A DNA stretch of 41,643 nt from Candidatus Stackebrandtia faecavium (GTDB lineage Bacteria; Actinomycetota; Actinomycetes; Mycobacteriales; Micromonosporaceae): the NCBI GenBank assembly GCA_019112895.1, contig DXIM01000093.1, positions 1 through 41,643 on the forward strand. The letters run 5' to 3'. Shown one piece after another: positions 8,256 to 16,115 of the stretch (positions within the stretch are counted from its first letter, which is position 1; every line of letters starts with the position of its first letter). A program made the position numbers and the translations under genes. The notes below the pieces were generated by a model that made no database searches, was not told where the DNA came from, and saw only the letters and a program-made list of their open reading frames with translations.

Positions 8256-8273
8256 CCACCGGTTCTGCGGTGG
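8256..8273 (-). terminator. Possible terminator after the Rho-N-like protein gene
   Basis: CCACCG at 8256-8261 pairs with CGGTGG at 8268-8273 around six bases. On the minus strand it follows the stop at 8320 by about 47 bases. The stem is short and no U run follows, so the call is weak. Confidence 0.35.
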
Positions 8274-8319
8274 CAGACCACGCTGGTTCACCTATGTCGT
8301 GGTTCGACTCCTGACGGTG

Positions 8320-8649
8320 CTAGTTGCGTCCGACAGCCCGTTCGAGTTCCTGTTTGTTCATTTTCGAGCGGCCCTCGATTTTCTTGCGCCGAGCCTCTGC
8401 ATAAAGCTGGTCGCGTGTGCGTCCTTGTGGTCCCTCGTGGGAGCGTTTACCGCCGCGGTGCTGCGGGGATACATCCTTGGTTGACACGCGGCTCGACCGG
8501 CGCGCCTCACCTGCTTGGGCACGGTTCTTGTTGACTGTGCGCGCGGCGATCTCTTCGGCGCGCTTAGTGGAGGAACCGCGTTCTTTGGCTCCCTGTTTGA
8601 TGTCTTGGTACTGACGTTCCCGTTTCTTACTCCATGCTTGCTGTGGCAT
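8320..8649 (-). CDS. Small basic protein with C-terminal Rho-N/SAP-like motif ('plasmid stabilization' family)
   Basis: A 109-residue, highly charged cytoplasmic protein that begins MPQQAWSKKRERQYQDIK. It then has AEEIAARTVNKNRAQAGE, a Ser/Arg-rich linker with RGGKRSHEGPQGRT, and a C-terminal TRDQLYAEARRKKIEGRSKM followed by NKQELERAVGR. Proteins of this layout are often annotated as plasmid stabilization proteins in actinobacteria. The last 30 residues look like the Rho N-terminal or SAP helix-extended-helix that binds nucleic acids. ATG 8649 matches the family start and has GGGGGA upstream. Whether it protects DNA or RNA is unknown; its position near catalase and other small hydrophilic proteins hints at a stress role, which is inference. 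Confidence 0.8.
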   Translation of the reverse strand: MPQQAWSKKRERQYQDIKQGAKERGSSTKRAEEIAARTVNKNRAQAGEARRSSRVSTKDVSPQHRGGKRSHEGPQGRTRDQLYAEARRKKIEGRSKMNKQELERAVGRN

Positions 8650-8723
8650 TACTGTCCCCCTTTTCATCGTTCTTACCCGTAGCGACTATGCGCAAACGTG
8701 GTTGTGGCGCAGACAGGTCGTCA

Positions 8724-9080
8724 CTACCGTTCGAATACAGCCTTGACGATGGCGAGGGCCTCTTCGACGTCGACGCCGAGCCGTTTGGCTCGGTCGGCGT
8801 AGGCTTCGGCGCTTTCTTGGAGTTCGTTTCGGCCGGAACCCTCCAACGCGCACACGATGCTGCCGGCCCGTCCTCTGGTTTCGATCAGCCCGGCGGATTC
8901 GAGCTGCCGGTATGCGCGAGCGACAGTGTTCGGGGCAAGCCCTAGATCCGCGGCGAGCCGTCGGACGGTCGGAAGCTTTGTGCCGACTGGCAAGTCCCGA
9001 TCGTGGATCTGTTGCGCTAGTGAGGCACGAACCTGCTCGTAGGGAGGAATGAGGGAGGCGTGGTCTACCTCGATGATCAT
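8724..9080 (-). CDS. GntR family transcriptional regulator, YtrA type
   Basis: A 118-residue regulator with the GntR winged helix at the N-terminus: PPYEQVRASLAQQI, GTKLPTVRRLAADLGLAPNT and VARAYRQLESAGLIETRGRAGSIV. The short C-terminal tail of about 45 residues is typical of the YtrA subfamily rather than FadR or HutC. YtrA regulators are usually repressors of the transporter or membrane-protein operon in which they sit. Here the ATG (9080) overlaps the stop of the upstream membrane-protein gene by four bases (ATGA), so the two are translationally coupled. A perfect 36-bp inverted repeat just before the first gene of the operon (9910-9945) is the expected operator, which would make the system autoregulated. 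The ligand is unknown. Confidence 0.9.
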   Translation of the reverse strand: MIIEVDHASLIPPYEQVRASLAQQIHDRDLPVGTKLPTVRRLAADLGLAPNTVARAYRQLESAGLIETRGRAGSIVCALEGSGRNELQESAEAYADRAKRLGVDVEEALAIVKAVFER

Positions 9081-9898
9081 TGCTCATCGGTCCTTCGTGC
9101 TGTGGTGAGCTGGCGGTACTGTCCACGGGCTACGCCGACGTGCCACAGCACGGCGGCGGTGATGCCGTAGGTCAGGAAAGCGATCATCGCTGCCGGGGTG
9201 GTCGCATTGACAGCAACGATCAGGGCCAGGGCGGCAGCGTACGGCGGGACACGGTGTGCTTCTTCGGTGCGCAGGCCATCGTCGATGACGAGGTTATTGC
9301 TGTTATCTGCGATGGCTGGGCGGCGCAGCGTCGTGTAGTTGACGACAGCGTTGATGATGCCGATCGCGATGGTGCCGATGGCCATGATGGTTGCCAGGGC
9401 GCGAGTTTCGACATCGGTGGAGATCAGCGATAGCGCGAGCCCCACCGCAGTACCTCCTGGGTACATGATCACCAACGCCAGTACGTACCACTTTCCCAAC
9501 ACTGTAGTCACACCTCGGGGCGTGCTGCTTGCCGCGCGTCGCGGGAGTTGTTGCGCGTATTCGTACTCGACTCGGAGGAATCTGCGGCTCGACCACCACG
9601 CGATTGTCGCCAACACGATGTAGAAAACGGCGATGTCGATGAGGCCGCGGACGTTCGTGTCGTTGGCGCCGAGGCGAATGGAAACGTCGGTGATGCTGGC
9701 GATTACGGACCAAGCCATGAGTGGTATGGCGCAGAGCACGAGGGTCAGTAGCTCTCGTTCATGGCTGACGCGCCGTAGCGCGAGGCGGTCGAGCAGCAGT
9801 GGCGATATGCAACCCGAGTCCAGGCCGTGGCGTTTCACCCAGCGTTCGGCTCGTATTTCGTCTGGCTCCGTGACCACGGGCTGTTTTGTTTCAATCAT
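9077..9898 (-). CDS. Multi-pass membrane protein of unknown function, YtrA partner
   Basis: A 273-residue integral membrane protein with about six hydrophobic segments: near LLTLVLCAIPLMAWSVIASI, IDIAVFYIVLATIAWW, WYVLALVIMYPGGTAVGLAL, ALATIMAIGTIAIGIINAVV and a longer C-terminal region (AAALALIVAVNATTPAAMIA and onward) that may form two helices. The N-terminus is a charged cytoplasmic stretch of about 40 residues. No ATP-binding protein is encoded beside it, unlike classic YtrA operons that drive ABC transporters. It is the first gene of a two-gene operon with the GntR gene, overlapping it by four bases. ATG 9898 follows a GGATTTGGA sequence that is a plausible ribosome site, and the operator lies 12 bases further up. 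The family is not recognised; it could sense or export an envelope-active compound. Confidence 0.78.
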   Translation of the reverse strand: MIETKQPVVTEPDEIRAERWVKRHGLDSGCISPLLLDRLALRRVSHERELLTLVLCAIPLMAWSVIASITDVSIRLGANDTNVRGLIDIAVFYIVLATIAWWSSRRFLRVEYEYAQQLPRRAASSTPRGVTTVLGKWYVLALVIMYPGGTAVGLALSLISTDVETRALATIMAIGTIAIGIINAVVNYTTLRRPAIADNSNNLVIDDGLRTEEAHRVPPYAAALALIVAVNATTPAAMIAFLTYGITAAVLWHVGVARGQYRQLTTARRTDEQ

Positions 9899-9909
9899 AG
9901 TTTCCAAAT

Positions 9910-9945
9910 CCAAGGTTTGTATTAATACGATAATACAAACCTTGG
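9910..9945. promoter_or_regulatory. Perfect inverted repeat, probable GntR/YtrA operator
   Basis: CCAAGGTTTGTATTA at 9910-9924 and its exact reverse complement TAATACAAACCTTGG at 9931-9945 flank ATACGA. All 15 positions of each arm match. It lies 12 bases before the start codon of the membrane-protein/GntR operon in an AT-rich patch, so bound repressor would cover the promoter or ribosome site. The autoregulatory role is inferred from the position and from YtrA-family practice. Confidence 0.75.
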
Positions 9946-10054
9946 TACAAATGCAGTTTCGAGGGGCTCTGTAACTGCCACAACCGGCCTGACTGCCTGG
10001 GGCTGCGTGAGACACTCACCGTTGTCAAGTAGCCACGACAGGGGGATCGGGGAC

Positions 10055-12163
10055 ATGGTTGACGAGCACGAACACGACGAAAAGCAGGCGCAACTGGATC
10101 GGGTGCGGGTCGACGACAATGACACCAGCATCACGACTCAGCAAGGGGTGAAGGTCGACCACACGGATGATGCGCTCACGGTCGGGGACCGCGGGCCGAC
10201 GCTTCTCGAAGACTTTCATGCACGCGAAAAAATCACTCATTTCGACCACGAACGCATTCCAGAACGGGTCGTTCATGCGCGAGGTGCCGGCGCGTACGGT
10301 CATTTTCAGCCATACGACTCGTGGCTGACGGAATACACCGCAGCCGAGTTCCTGACCGATCCGAACCAGCGGGTGCCGGTCTTCGTCCGCTTCTCCACGG
10401 TCGCGGGCTCGAGGGGCTCGGCCGACACGGTCCGAGACGTGCGGGGTTTCGCCACGAAGTTCTATACGCGCCAGGGGAACTACGACCTGGTGGGTAATAA
10501 TTTTCCGGTTTTCTTCATCCAAGACGGAATCAAGTTTCCGGACTTCGTTCATGCCGTGAAACCTGAGCCGCACAACGAGATACCGCAGGCGGCGTCGGCC
10601 CATGACACTCTTTGGGATTTCGTCTCGATGCAGCCTGAAACACTGCACGCGATCATGTGGCTAATGTCGGACCGCGCATTGCCGCGCAGCTACCGGATGA
10701 TGCAGGGATTTGGCGTTCATACTTTCCGGTTCGTGAATGCGCAGGGGCGCGGCACGTTCGTCAAGTTCCACTGGAAGCCCACTTTGGGTACGCACTCTTT
10801 GTTGTGGGACGAGACGCAAAAGATCGCGGGTAAGGACCCGGACTTCAACCGGCGTGACTTGTGGGACGCGATCGAAGCCGGCCAGTACCCACAGTGGGAA
10901 CTCGGTGTGCAGCTGGTGGATGAATCCGATGAGTTCGCCTTCGATTTCGATCTATTGGATTCGACGAAGATCATCCCTGAGGAGCAGGTTCCCGTCCGTC
11001 CGGTGGGGCTGATGACGTTGAACCGCAACCCGAATAACTTCTTCGCCGAGACCGAACAGGTCGCTTTTCATACCGCGAACGTGGTGCCGGGCATCGACTT
11101 CACCAATGATCCGCTACTGCAGGCGAGGAACTTCTCGTATCTCGATACACAGTTGATCCGCTTGGGCGGTCCGAACTTCGCGCAGCTTCCTGTCAACCGG
11201 CCGGTAGCGGAAGTCCACAATGACCAGCGTGACGGTTATGGGCAGCATAAGGTGCATACGGCCAAGACGTCGTATTCGCAGAACACGCTCAGTGGAGGCT
11301 GTCCGGTGATCGCCTCCGAAGGTGTCTATTCCCATTACGCCGAAAAGGTCGAGGGACACAAGATCCGGAAACGGAGCGAAAGCTTCACCGACCACTACAG
11401 CCAACCGGAGATGTTCTGGAACAGCATGTCCCCGGTGGAAGCCGAACATGTGGTGGCGGCGTTTCGTTTCGAACTCGGCAAAGTCGAGGACATGGGGGTT
11501 CGGGAACGCGCCGTAGCGCAGATCAACCGGATCAATAATGATCTCGCCCGGCGGGTCGCGCTGGGTATCGGCGTCACGCCACCCGACAGTGCCGTACGTG
11601 AGAGCTACACGGTGTCGTCGCCGGCGCTGTCGCAGCTCAATACGAGGTTGGACGAGCCCGCCACTCGCAAGGTGGCGATCCTCGTGGCCGACGGCGTCGA
11701 TGGGCTCGGCGCTCAACGTCTCATTCAAAGTCTTCGCGCGCACGGTGTCATCGCCGACGTGCTCGCTCCCACAGCCGGGGCGGTGACCTCGACGAACGGT
11801 GCGCAGCTGGAAGTCGATGCCGCATTCAACACCACGGCTTCGGTGCTGTATGACGGCGTCGCTGTCCCCGGCGGGCAGGATAGCGTCGCGACCCTGTCCG
11901 TGGACGGGTACGCGGTGCATTTCGTATCGGAGGCATATAAACACGTGAAACCGGTAGCGGCTTACGCGGAGGGGCTGAGCATGCTGCGTACGGCGGGTGT
12001 GCGCGATGACTTGGCGAACACGGAACAGGTCTCGGTGAAATTGGGGGTCGTCACGTCCACGGCTTCTGGTGGGCAGTTGCCGGAAGATTTCGGTGCGAAG
12101 CTCGCTGAACAGTTGGCGGGGCATCGGGCGTGGCAGCGACAGACCGACACAGTGCCGGCATAG
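10055..12163 (+). CDS. katE: Catalase, large-subunit (HPII/KatE) type
   Basis: A 702-residue monofunctional haem catalase that dismutates hydrogen peroxide. Residues about 20-510 form the catalase core: [11 protein letters not shown] with the distal histidine, [30 protein letters not shown] with the distal asparagine, and [15 protein letters not shown] with the proximal haem tyrosine. Residues about 545-690 are the C-terminal flavodoxin/DJ-1-like domain ([20 protein letters not shown] and following) that marks the large-subunit clade. ATG 10055 has a GGGGA ribosome site; the in-frame GTG or ATG-like start further up is less family-like. It is divergent from the GntR operon and followed on the same strand by two small hydrophilic-protein genes. 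Fully intact. Confidence 0.96.
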   Translation: MVDEHEHDEKQAQLDRVRVDDNDTSITTQQGVKVDHTDDALTVGDRGPTLLEDFHAREKITHFDHERIPERVVHARGAGAYGHFQPYDSWLTEYTAAEFLTDPNQRVPVFVRFSTVAGSRGSADTVRDVRGFATKFYTRQGNYDLVGNNFPVFFIQDGIKFPDFVHAVKPEPHNEIPQAASAHDTLWDFVSMQPETLHAIMWLMSDRALPRSYRMMQGFGVHTFRFVNAQGRGTFVKFHWKPTLGTHSLLWDETQKIAGKDPDFNRRDLWDAIEAGQYPQWELGVQLVDESDEFAFDFDLLDSTKIIPEEQVPVRPVGLMTLNRNPNNFFAETEQVAFHTANVVPGIDFTNDPLLQARNFSYLDTQLIRLGGPNFAQLPVNRPVAEVHNDQRDGYGQHKVHTAKTSYSQNTLSGGCPVIASEGVYSHYAEKVEGHKIRKRSESFTDHYSQPEMFWNSMSPVEAEHVVAAFRFELGKVEDMGVRERAVAQINRINNDLARRVALGIGVTPPDSAVRESYTVSSPALSQLNTRLDEPATRKVAILVADGVDGLGAQRLIQSLRAHGVIADVLAPTAGAVTSTNGAQLEVDAAFNTTASVLYDGVAVPGGQDSVATLSVDGYAVHFVSEAYKHVKPVAAYAEGLSMLRTAGVRDDLANTEQVSVKLGVVTSTASGGQLPEDFGAKLAEQLAGHRAWQRQTDTVPA

Positions 12164-12334
12164 GTCGATGCGGTCTTGTGGCAGGCGCTCACCTGCACGC
12201 GGGATCCGGCGGACCATTCGACCTGTGCGGCCTTCGGGCGTGAGGGTCACAGTCACATTACAGATACGCCTCCTGACCTGCGAACTTGCTTCTAGTCTGG
12301 TGGCGTCGATCATCCACTTATTTGGGGGAACGGT

Positions 12335-12796
12335 ATGTCATACGAACGCGAAGAGGACATGTCTCGGCGCACGGATGAAGGTCAGCGCGGCGAAGGAACG
12401 GACCAGGAGCGAATGCAAGGACAAGAGTCCATGCAAAGCGTGGAGCATGGCCAGGACAGCATGGAGGGTGAACGTTCCATGCAGGGCCAGTCGATGCAAG
12501 GTCAAGAGCAGCCGCAGGGCATGGAACAGGACGAGCAGCAGATGCAGGGCCAGCAGCAGATGCAGGACGAGGAACAAATGCAGGGCCGGGAATCCGCGCA
12601 CGGCATGCCGCAGGACCAGCAAAGCGGCTCCAGCGAACCACACATGAACCCTGAACGGGCGGATTCGGAACGGTTTGACGACGAACCGTCTCAACGCCGG
12701 GATCGGGAGCAGGTATCCGCCACCGGGCAGTCCGATGAGGAATCGCAGGAGCATTCCGATTTGGCCGCCCGTCCGCGCGAAGAGGGGCGCCCGTAA
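12335..12796 (+). CDS. Met/Gln-rich intrinsically disordered protein
   Basis: A 153-residue hydrophilic protein of very biased composition. I count 29 Gln and 13 Met, many Glu, Asp, Arg and Ser, and no Lys, Ile, Cys or Trp. Residues 27-91 are built from MQGQ-like units with methionines often six apart (27/33, 43/49, 70/76/82). The rest is charged, ending EEGRP. No signal peptide, membrane segment or known domain is seen; it is predicted to be disordered. The ATG has a GGGGGAAC ribosome site, codon third positions are GC-rich as in real genes here, and a strong terminator follows. It lies 171 bases downstream of katE. A methionine-rich oxidant sink or hydrophilin-like protectant is possible, but the function is unknown. 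Confidence 0.7.
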   Translation: MSYEREEDMSRRTDEGQRGEGTDQERMQGQESMQSVEHGQDSMEGERSMQGQSMQGQEQPQGMEQDEQQMQGQQQMQDEEQMQGRESAHGMPQDQQSGSSEPHMNPERADSERFDDEPSQRRDREQVSATGQSDEESQEHSDLAARPREEGRP

Positions 12797-12811
12797 CGCA
12801 CCGAACAGACG

Positions 12812-12848
12812 GCGTGCGGTGGCCAAGAGCCACCGCACGCTGTTTTGT
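12812..12848 (+). terminator. Rho-independent terminator after the Met/Gln-rich gene
   Basis: GCGTGCGGTGGC at 12812-12823 pairs perfectly with GCCACCGCACGC at 12829-12840, followed by TGTTTTGT. It is 15 bases after the stop and has the shape of a textbook intrinsic terminator. Confidence 0.9.
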
Positions 12849-13019
12849 CTATATATGCATTCATGGGTGTTACTGAAGTTTATGGACGATAAAATCGCTG
12901 GTCATAGTGCCTAAGGTGGGCTATGGGCTCGCAATTTTGCGTCCCGTTCGTCTCGTCGACGTCATAGGCTTGGTTTTACGAATCGATGCGGTTGCCTCGA
13001 TAGTTCTATGGGGGATGGC

Positions 13020-13337
13020 ATGCCTGACAGCGAAAAACCTCGAGTGTTTACACGTGCCGATAAACGCCGAGTGTCCGATGAAGACATGCAGGAGGTGGGG
13101 CTGCCGTGGCATGGGCGAACGGATAGGAGCGACTCGTACATGAACTCGCCACGCGATGGTGCCGACCGTTATGACAACAACTCCTCATACCGGATGCGGC
13201 TGGGGTCGAAACAAAGCTCCGTTCCTACGGACGCCGAAGAGACCACAGCCCGGAATAATCGCAAGAAGCAAACCCGAAGCAACGGTAAAACGCTGAGAGG
13301 TTTCGGCCGGCGCCTCGACTGGCGACGCTCGAGGTGA
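13020..13337 (+). CDS. Small hydrophilic basic protein, unknown function
   Basis: A 105-residue protein (MPDSEKPRVFTRADKRRVSD and following) rich in Arg, Asp, Ser and Asn, ending in the strongly basic segment LRGFGRRLDWRRSR. No domain, signal peptide or membrane span is seen, and most of it is probably unstructured. ATG 13020 is preferred over ATG 13008 because GGGGGATGG lies just before it at suitable spacing. A strong intrinsic terminator 20 bases after the stop supports a real transcribed gene. It is the third small hydrophilic protein near katE (with those at 8320 and 12335), suggesting a common stress regime, which is inference. About 170 bases without a gene separate it from the previous terminator. 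Confidence 0.6.
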   Translation: MPDSEKPRVFTRADKRRVSDEDMQEVGLPWHGRTDRSDSYMNSPRDGADRYDNNSSYRMRLGSKQSSVPTDAEETTARNNRKKQTRSNGKTLRGFGRRLDWRRSR

Positions 13338-13356
13338 GCCGATCCGTTCGCATTAG

Positions 13357-13389
13357 CGGTGCGGGGCGTTAGCGCCCGCACCGTTTTTT
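13357..13389. terminator. Intrinsic terminator between convergent genes
   Basis: CGGTGCGGGGCG at 13357-13368 pairs with CGCCCGCACCG at 13373-13383 with one bulged G, followed by TTTTTT at 13384-13389. It terminates the plus-strand small-protein gene and, read on the other strand, lies directly after the acylphosphatase stop. Confidence 0.9.
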
Positions 13390-13394
13390 CGGGC

Positions 13395-13667
13395 TCAGTC
13401 GCTGATCACGAAACTTCCGGTGTCGGATACCGTCGCCGGGCTGACGGACACATCAGCCACATCGGCCGCCCGTGGGCCCTGCCGCAACGCCTGCTCGAAT
13501 TCGTCGATCCGCCTCGCCGGCCCACAGGCGACCGCTTCAACCCGACCATCGTCGAGATTTCGGACCCAGCCGCTTACGCCGGCGTGCTGGGCGGCGCGCT
13601 GCGCGAAATAGCGAAACCCGACCCCTTGAACTTTCCCGGAAACCAGGTACCTCTTCGATTCGGTCAT
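13395..13667 (-). CDS. acyP: Acylphosphatase
   Basis: A 90-residue cytoplasmic enzyme that hydrolyses the carboxyl-phosphate bond of acyl phosphates. The catalytic signature is complete: SGKVQGVGFRYFAQ at about residues 10-23 holds the phosphate-binding loop with its arginine, and GVSGWVRNLDDGRVEA at 30-44 holds the catalytic asparagine. The length is exactly that of the family. ATG 13667 starts MTESKRYLVSG; longer extensions have no family support. It is divergent from the DUF2277 gene, with about 84 bases between starts. Confidence 0.93.
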   Translation of the reverse strand: MTESKRYLVSGKVQGVGFRYFAQRAAQHAGVSGWVRNLDDGRVEAVACGPARRIDEFEQALRQGPRAADVADVSVSPATVSDTGSFVISD

Positions 13668-13751
13668 CGGTGTGATTTTGCCAGCTCGTCCACGGTATCT
13701 AGGGCTCATGAAACGGCGATGAGCGCCCAGCGCTGGACTAAAATTCAACAC

Positions 13752-14027
13752 ATGTGCCGCAATATTCGACGCCTGTACAACTTCGACCCGCCGGCCAGCG
13801 ATGAGGAGGTCCGGGCCGCCGCAATACAGTATGTGCGCAAGGTCAGTGGATATGCCAAGCCGTCGGCGGCTAACGAAGAAGCTTTCGACGCTGCGGCGAC
13901 TGCCATCGCTGCCGCGACGCGTGAGCTTCTCGACGGCTTGGTGACGCGGTCCGCACCGCTGGATCGGGATGAGTACGAGCAGAAGCAGCGCGAGCGTGCT
14001 CAGCATCGTCGAGCCGTCGACGCTTGA
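13752..14027 (+). CDS. DUF2277 family protein
   Basis: A 91-residue protein that begins MCRNIRRLYNFDPPASDEEV and continues with AAIQYVRKVSGYAKPSAANE, both hallmark segments of DUF2277, a small conserved family in actinobacteria and related phyla without an assigned activity. The C-terminal half is helical and ends in a charged Glu/Arg tail. ATG 13752 is chosen because family members begin MCRNI; an in-frame ATG at 13719 would add 11 residues. Neither has a good ribosome site, so a leaderless or weakly initiated message is possible. Confidence 0.82.
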   Translation: MCRNIRRLYNFDPPASDEEVRAAAIQYVRKVSGYAKPSAANEEAFDAAATAIAAATRELLDGLVTRSAPLDRDEYEQKQRERAQHRRAVDA

Positions 14028-14131
14028 TCGTCGCTCGGCTCAGTGGCGGCGACCACGTCATATGGACTATGCGTTAAAAGTGCGTCACACTAAGGGTTCC
14101 CCTTGCCCCTGGTTTACTTGTGTGAGGCGCC

Positions 14132-14989
14132 GTGAAGCGCACCGTGATCAGTGCCGCCCTGATTCTTTTGACTGTCCTCATCGGTGTTCCGGCGAGTGCT
14201 CATGCGACCCCGTCGGGACACTCCGTATCGCTGCGTGTGGCGACCTACAACATCCATGCCGGCAGTGGCGCGGATGAGGTGTTCGATGTCGACCGCACAG
14301 CTGCACAGATTTCCGATCTCGACGCCGATGTGGTGGGGCTTCAGGAAGTGGATGTCCATTGGGACGCGCGCAGTGAGTGGCGCGACCTGGCGCAGGAGTT
14401 GGCGCATAGGCTCCACATGCATGTGTTTTTCGGGCCGATCTACAGCCTGGACCCGTCGGAGGTCGGCGGGCCGCGTGCTGAGTTCGGTAACGCGATTTTG
14501 TCGAAGTATCCGATCATGAGCGCGCATAATCACAGCATCGCCCGGCTGTCGTCTCAGGATCCGGATCCGGTTTTGGAACCGAGCCCCGGGTTTCCGGAAG
14601 CTGTGATCAATGTACGCGGGGTCTGGATGCAGGTGTTTTCGACACATCTTGATTTCCGTGCGGACCCGTTGCCGCGGCAGGCGCAAGTTACGGACATGTT
14701 GGAGATCATGGGCGCTGGTCGGAAGATGCCGCAGGTGTTGCTGGGTGATTTCAACGCCGAGCCGCAGAGTCCTGAACTTGGTCCCTTGTGGGATCATTTG
14801 GACGATGCCTGGCTAGCTGCCGGTGGATCGCCGGGCGAAGGCGCGACCTACCCCGCCGGCGAGCCGCAGAAGCGGATCGATTTTGTCGCTGTTTCACCCT
14901 TGATGCGGGTCATCGATGCCCACGCGGTTGCGTCGTCGGCGTCCGATCATCGTCCTGTCGTGGCTGAGCTTTCGGTGCCGCGTTGGTGA
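14132..14989 (+). CDS. Secreted endonuclease/exonuclease/phosphatase family hydrolase
   Basis: A 285-residue exported metal-dependent phosphodiesterase or phosphatase. A Sec signal peptide (MKRTVISAALILLTVLIGVP, cleavage near ASA-HA) precedes the EEP fold: ATYNIHAG with Asn40, GLQEVDVH with Glu72, THLDFR, LGDFNAEP with the Asp/Asn pair, RIDFVAVS, and a C-terminal SSASDHRPV with the Asp-His pair. All metal and catalytic positions of the DNase I-like superfamily are present. Extracellular substrates could be nucleic acids, phospholipids (sphingomyelinase-like) or phosphorylated sugars, and sequence alone does not decide. It starts at GTG 14132 with GAGGCG upstream. It appears to be transcribed alone. 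Confidence 0.85.
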   Translation: MKRTVISAALILLTVLIGVPASAHATPSGHSVSLRVATYNIHAGSGADEVFDVDRTAAQISDLDADVVGLQEVDVHWDARSEWRDLAQELAHRLHMHVFFGPIYSLDPSEVGGPRAEFGNAILSKYPIMSAHNHSIARLSSQDPDPVLEPSPGFPEAVINVRGVWMQVFSTHLDFRADPLPRQAQVTDMLEIMGAGRKMPQVLLGDFNAEPQSPELGPLWDHLDDAWLAAGGSPGEGATYPAGEPQKRIDFVAVSPLMRVIDAHAVASSASDHRPVVAELSVPRW

Positions 14990-15231
14990 TGGATGCGGCG
15001 ATAACCGGCAATTTCTGCAACCATTGCGCGGACGTTGTCCCCATGGAGGTTTGTCGGTGTTTCCCCTGAACACGGTGTTTCTTGGCGCCAGATATCGGGT
15101 GAGGTGGGTCTCATCTGAACGGCCATAGTCTGGCCATGAGCGCGCTGAAAATTAACTTCATGGTCTTTACATCCGCTGAAGGTTGCTGTCAGGATGTGGG
15201 CAAATCCCTCACTAGGCCCTCGGAGTTAGTT

Positions 15232-15897
15232 ATGACACGTAGCTTCAAAATGTCTCGTCGAAGCGTCTTGGGTGGCCTCACCGGTTTGGCAGCGGTATCG
15301 GCAGTGCCGCTTGTGACATCCAAAGCGTTCGCGTCGGAGACTCAGGTAGAAGCACCACATATTCACAGCTGTGCCGACTGGGGCGCACGACCGGTCGGTG
15401 ACATGCCGGTCGTGAATCAGGCACCGAACAAGATCATCTGCCACCACACAGCGTTCCCGAACACCGATGACCATTCGCTTGAATACGCCTTCCAGAACTC
15501 GCGCGAGATTCAAGACCTGCACATCGACCAAAATGGTTGGCCGGACAGTGGTCAGCATTTCACCAACAGTCAAGGTGGTCATATCACCGAGGGGCGCTTC
15601 GGCAGCCTCGGTGCATTGCAGGACGGCACCTACATGATCCAGGGTGCACACGTTGTCGGGCAGAACAGTGAAGCCATCGGTATCGAAAACGATGGTAGCT
15701 ACCACGATGGCGCGCAGCCTTCGGAAGCACAATGGAACAGTCTTATCAACTTGTGCGCGTACATCTGCGCGCAGTACGGAATTCCTTCGTCGGAGATCTA
15801 TGGCCACATGGACTTCAACGAGACTCAGTGTCCCGGCGTCATCCATGAGCGTCTTCCCGAACTGCGTGAAGCCGTACAAGGTGTTCTCGACGGCTAA
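15232..15897 (+). CDS. PGRP-type N-acetylmuramoyl-L-alanine amidase, Tat-exported
   Basis: A 221-residue secreted zinc amidase that cleaves the bond between MurNAc and L-Ala in peptidoglycan. The N-terminus MSRRSVLGGLTGLAAVSAVP is a Tat-like signal, with cleavage near AFA-SE. The catalytic domain starts at SCADWGARPV. Zinc ligands are in ICHHTA (near residue 71), GHMDF (His192) and TQCPG (Cys200), matching the His-His-Cys set of T7 lysozyme and PGRPs. Residues 137-152 (IQGAHVVGQNSEAIGI) correspond to the conserved GAH and N-x3-IGI segment. ATG 15232 has GGAG upstream; the earlier in-frame ATG 15136 would bury the signal peptide. It is the first gene in a run of exported wall hydrolases and is followed by a very strong hairpin. 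Confidence 0.92.
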   Translation: MTRSFKMSRRSVLGGLTGLAAVSAVPLVTSKAFASETQVEAPHIHSCADWGARPVGDMPVVNQAPNKIICHHTAFPNTDDHSLEYAFQNSREIQDLHIDQNGWPDSGQHFTNSQGGHITEGRFGSLGALQDGTYMIQGAHVVGQNSEAIGIENDGSYHDGAQPSEAQWNSLINLCAYICAQYGIPSSEIYGHMDFNETQCPGVIHERLPELREAVQGVLDG

Positions 15898-15919
15898 GTC
15901 TTGAGTTAATACCCCCAAT

Positions 15920-15965
15920 TGACAATTCCTCAAAGTGCCTGACTTGGCACTTTGAGGAATTGTCA
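15920..15965 (+). terminator. Perfect 20-bp stem-loop after the amidase gene
   Basis: Bases 15920-15939 (TGACAATTCC through AAAGTGCC) are exactly complementary to 15946-15965, with a six-base loop TGACTT. It starts 22 bases after the amidase stop. It has no T tract, so it may act as a terminator, an RNA-stability element or a boundary before the lysozyme gene. Confidence 0.75.
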
Positions 15966-16115
15966 TGCTCTAAGAACAATGGACGCGTGAAGGCTATTGC
16001 GGTGGCTCATGGAATATTAATGGAAGAGCCTCTTGTGATTGCGGCGGAAGAGATAGAGGATGATCCCTGCGGATGTTGCCCTCATCCGTATCTTCTAGCC
16101 CCAGAAGGAGTCCAC

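Noticed and set aside
8320-8649. Taking the 'plasmid stabilization' name as evidence of a plasmid or mobile region
   Set aside because: The name is historical for a chromosomal family of actinobacteria; no replication or partition gene is near.
11114-12313. 399-codon open frame antisense to katE
   Set aside because: Antisense shadow of the catalase C-terminal half; no ribosome site or recognisable domain.
15990-16115. Possible cyclic-di-AMP (ydaO-type) riboswitch before the lysozyme gene
   Set aside because: Such riboswitches often precede actinobacterial wall hydrolases, but the conserved sequence blocks were not found here or before the amidase (15000-15231).
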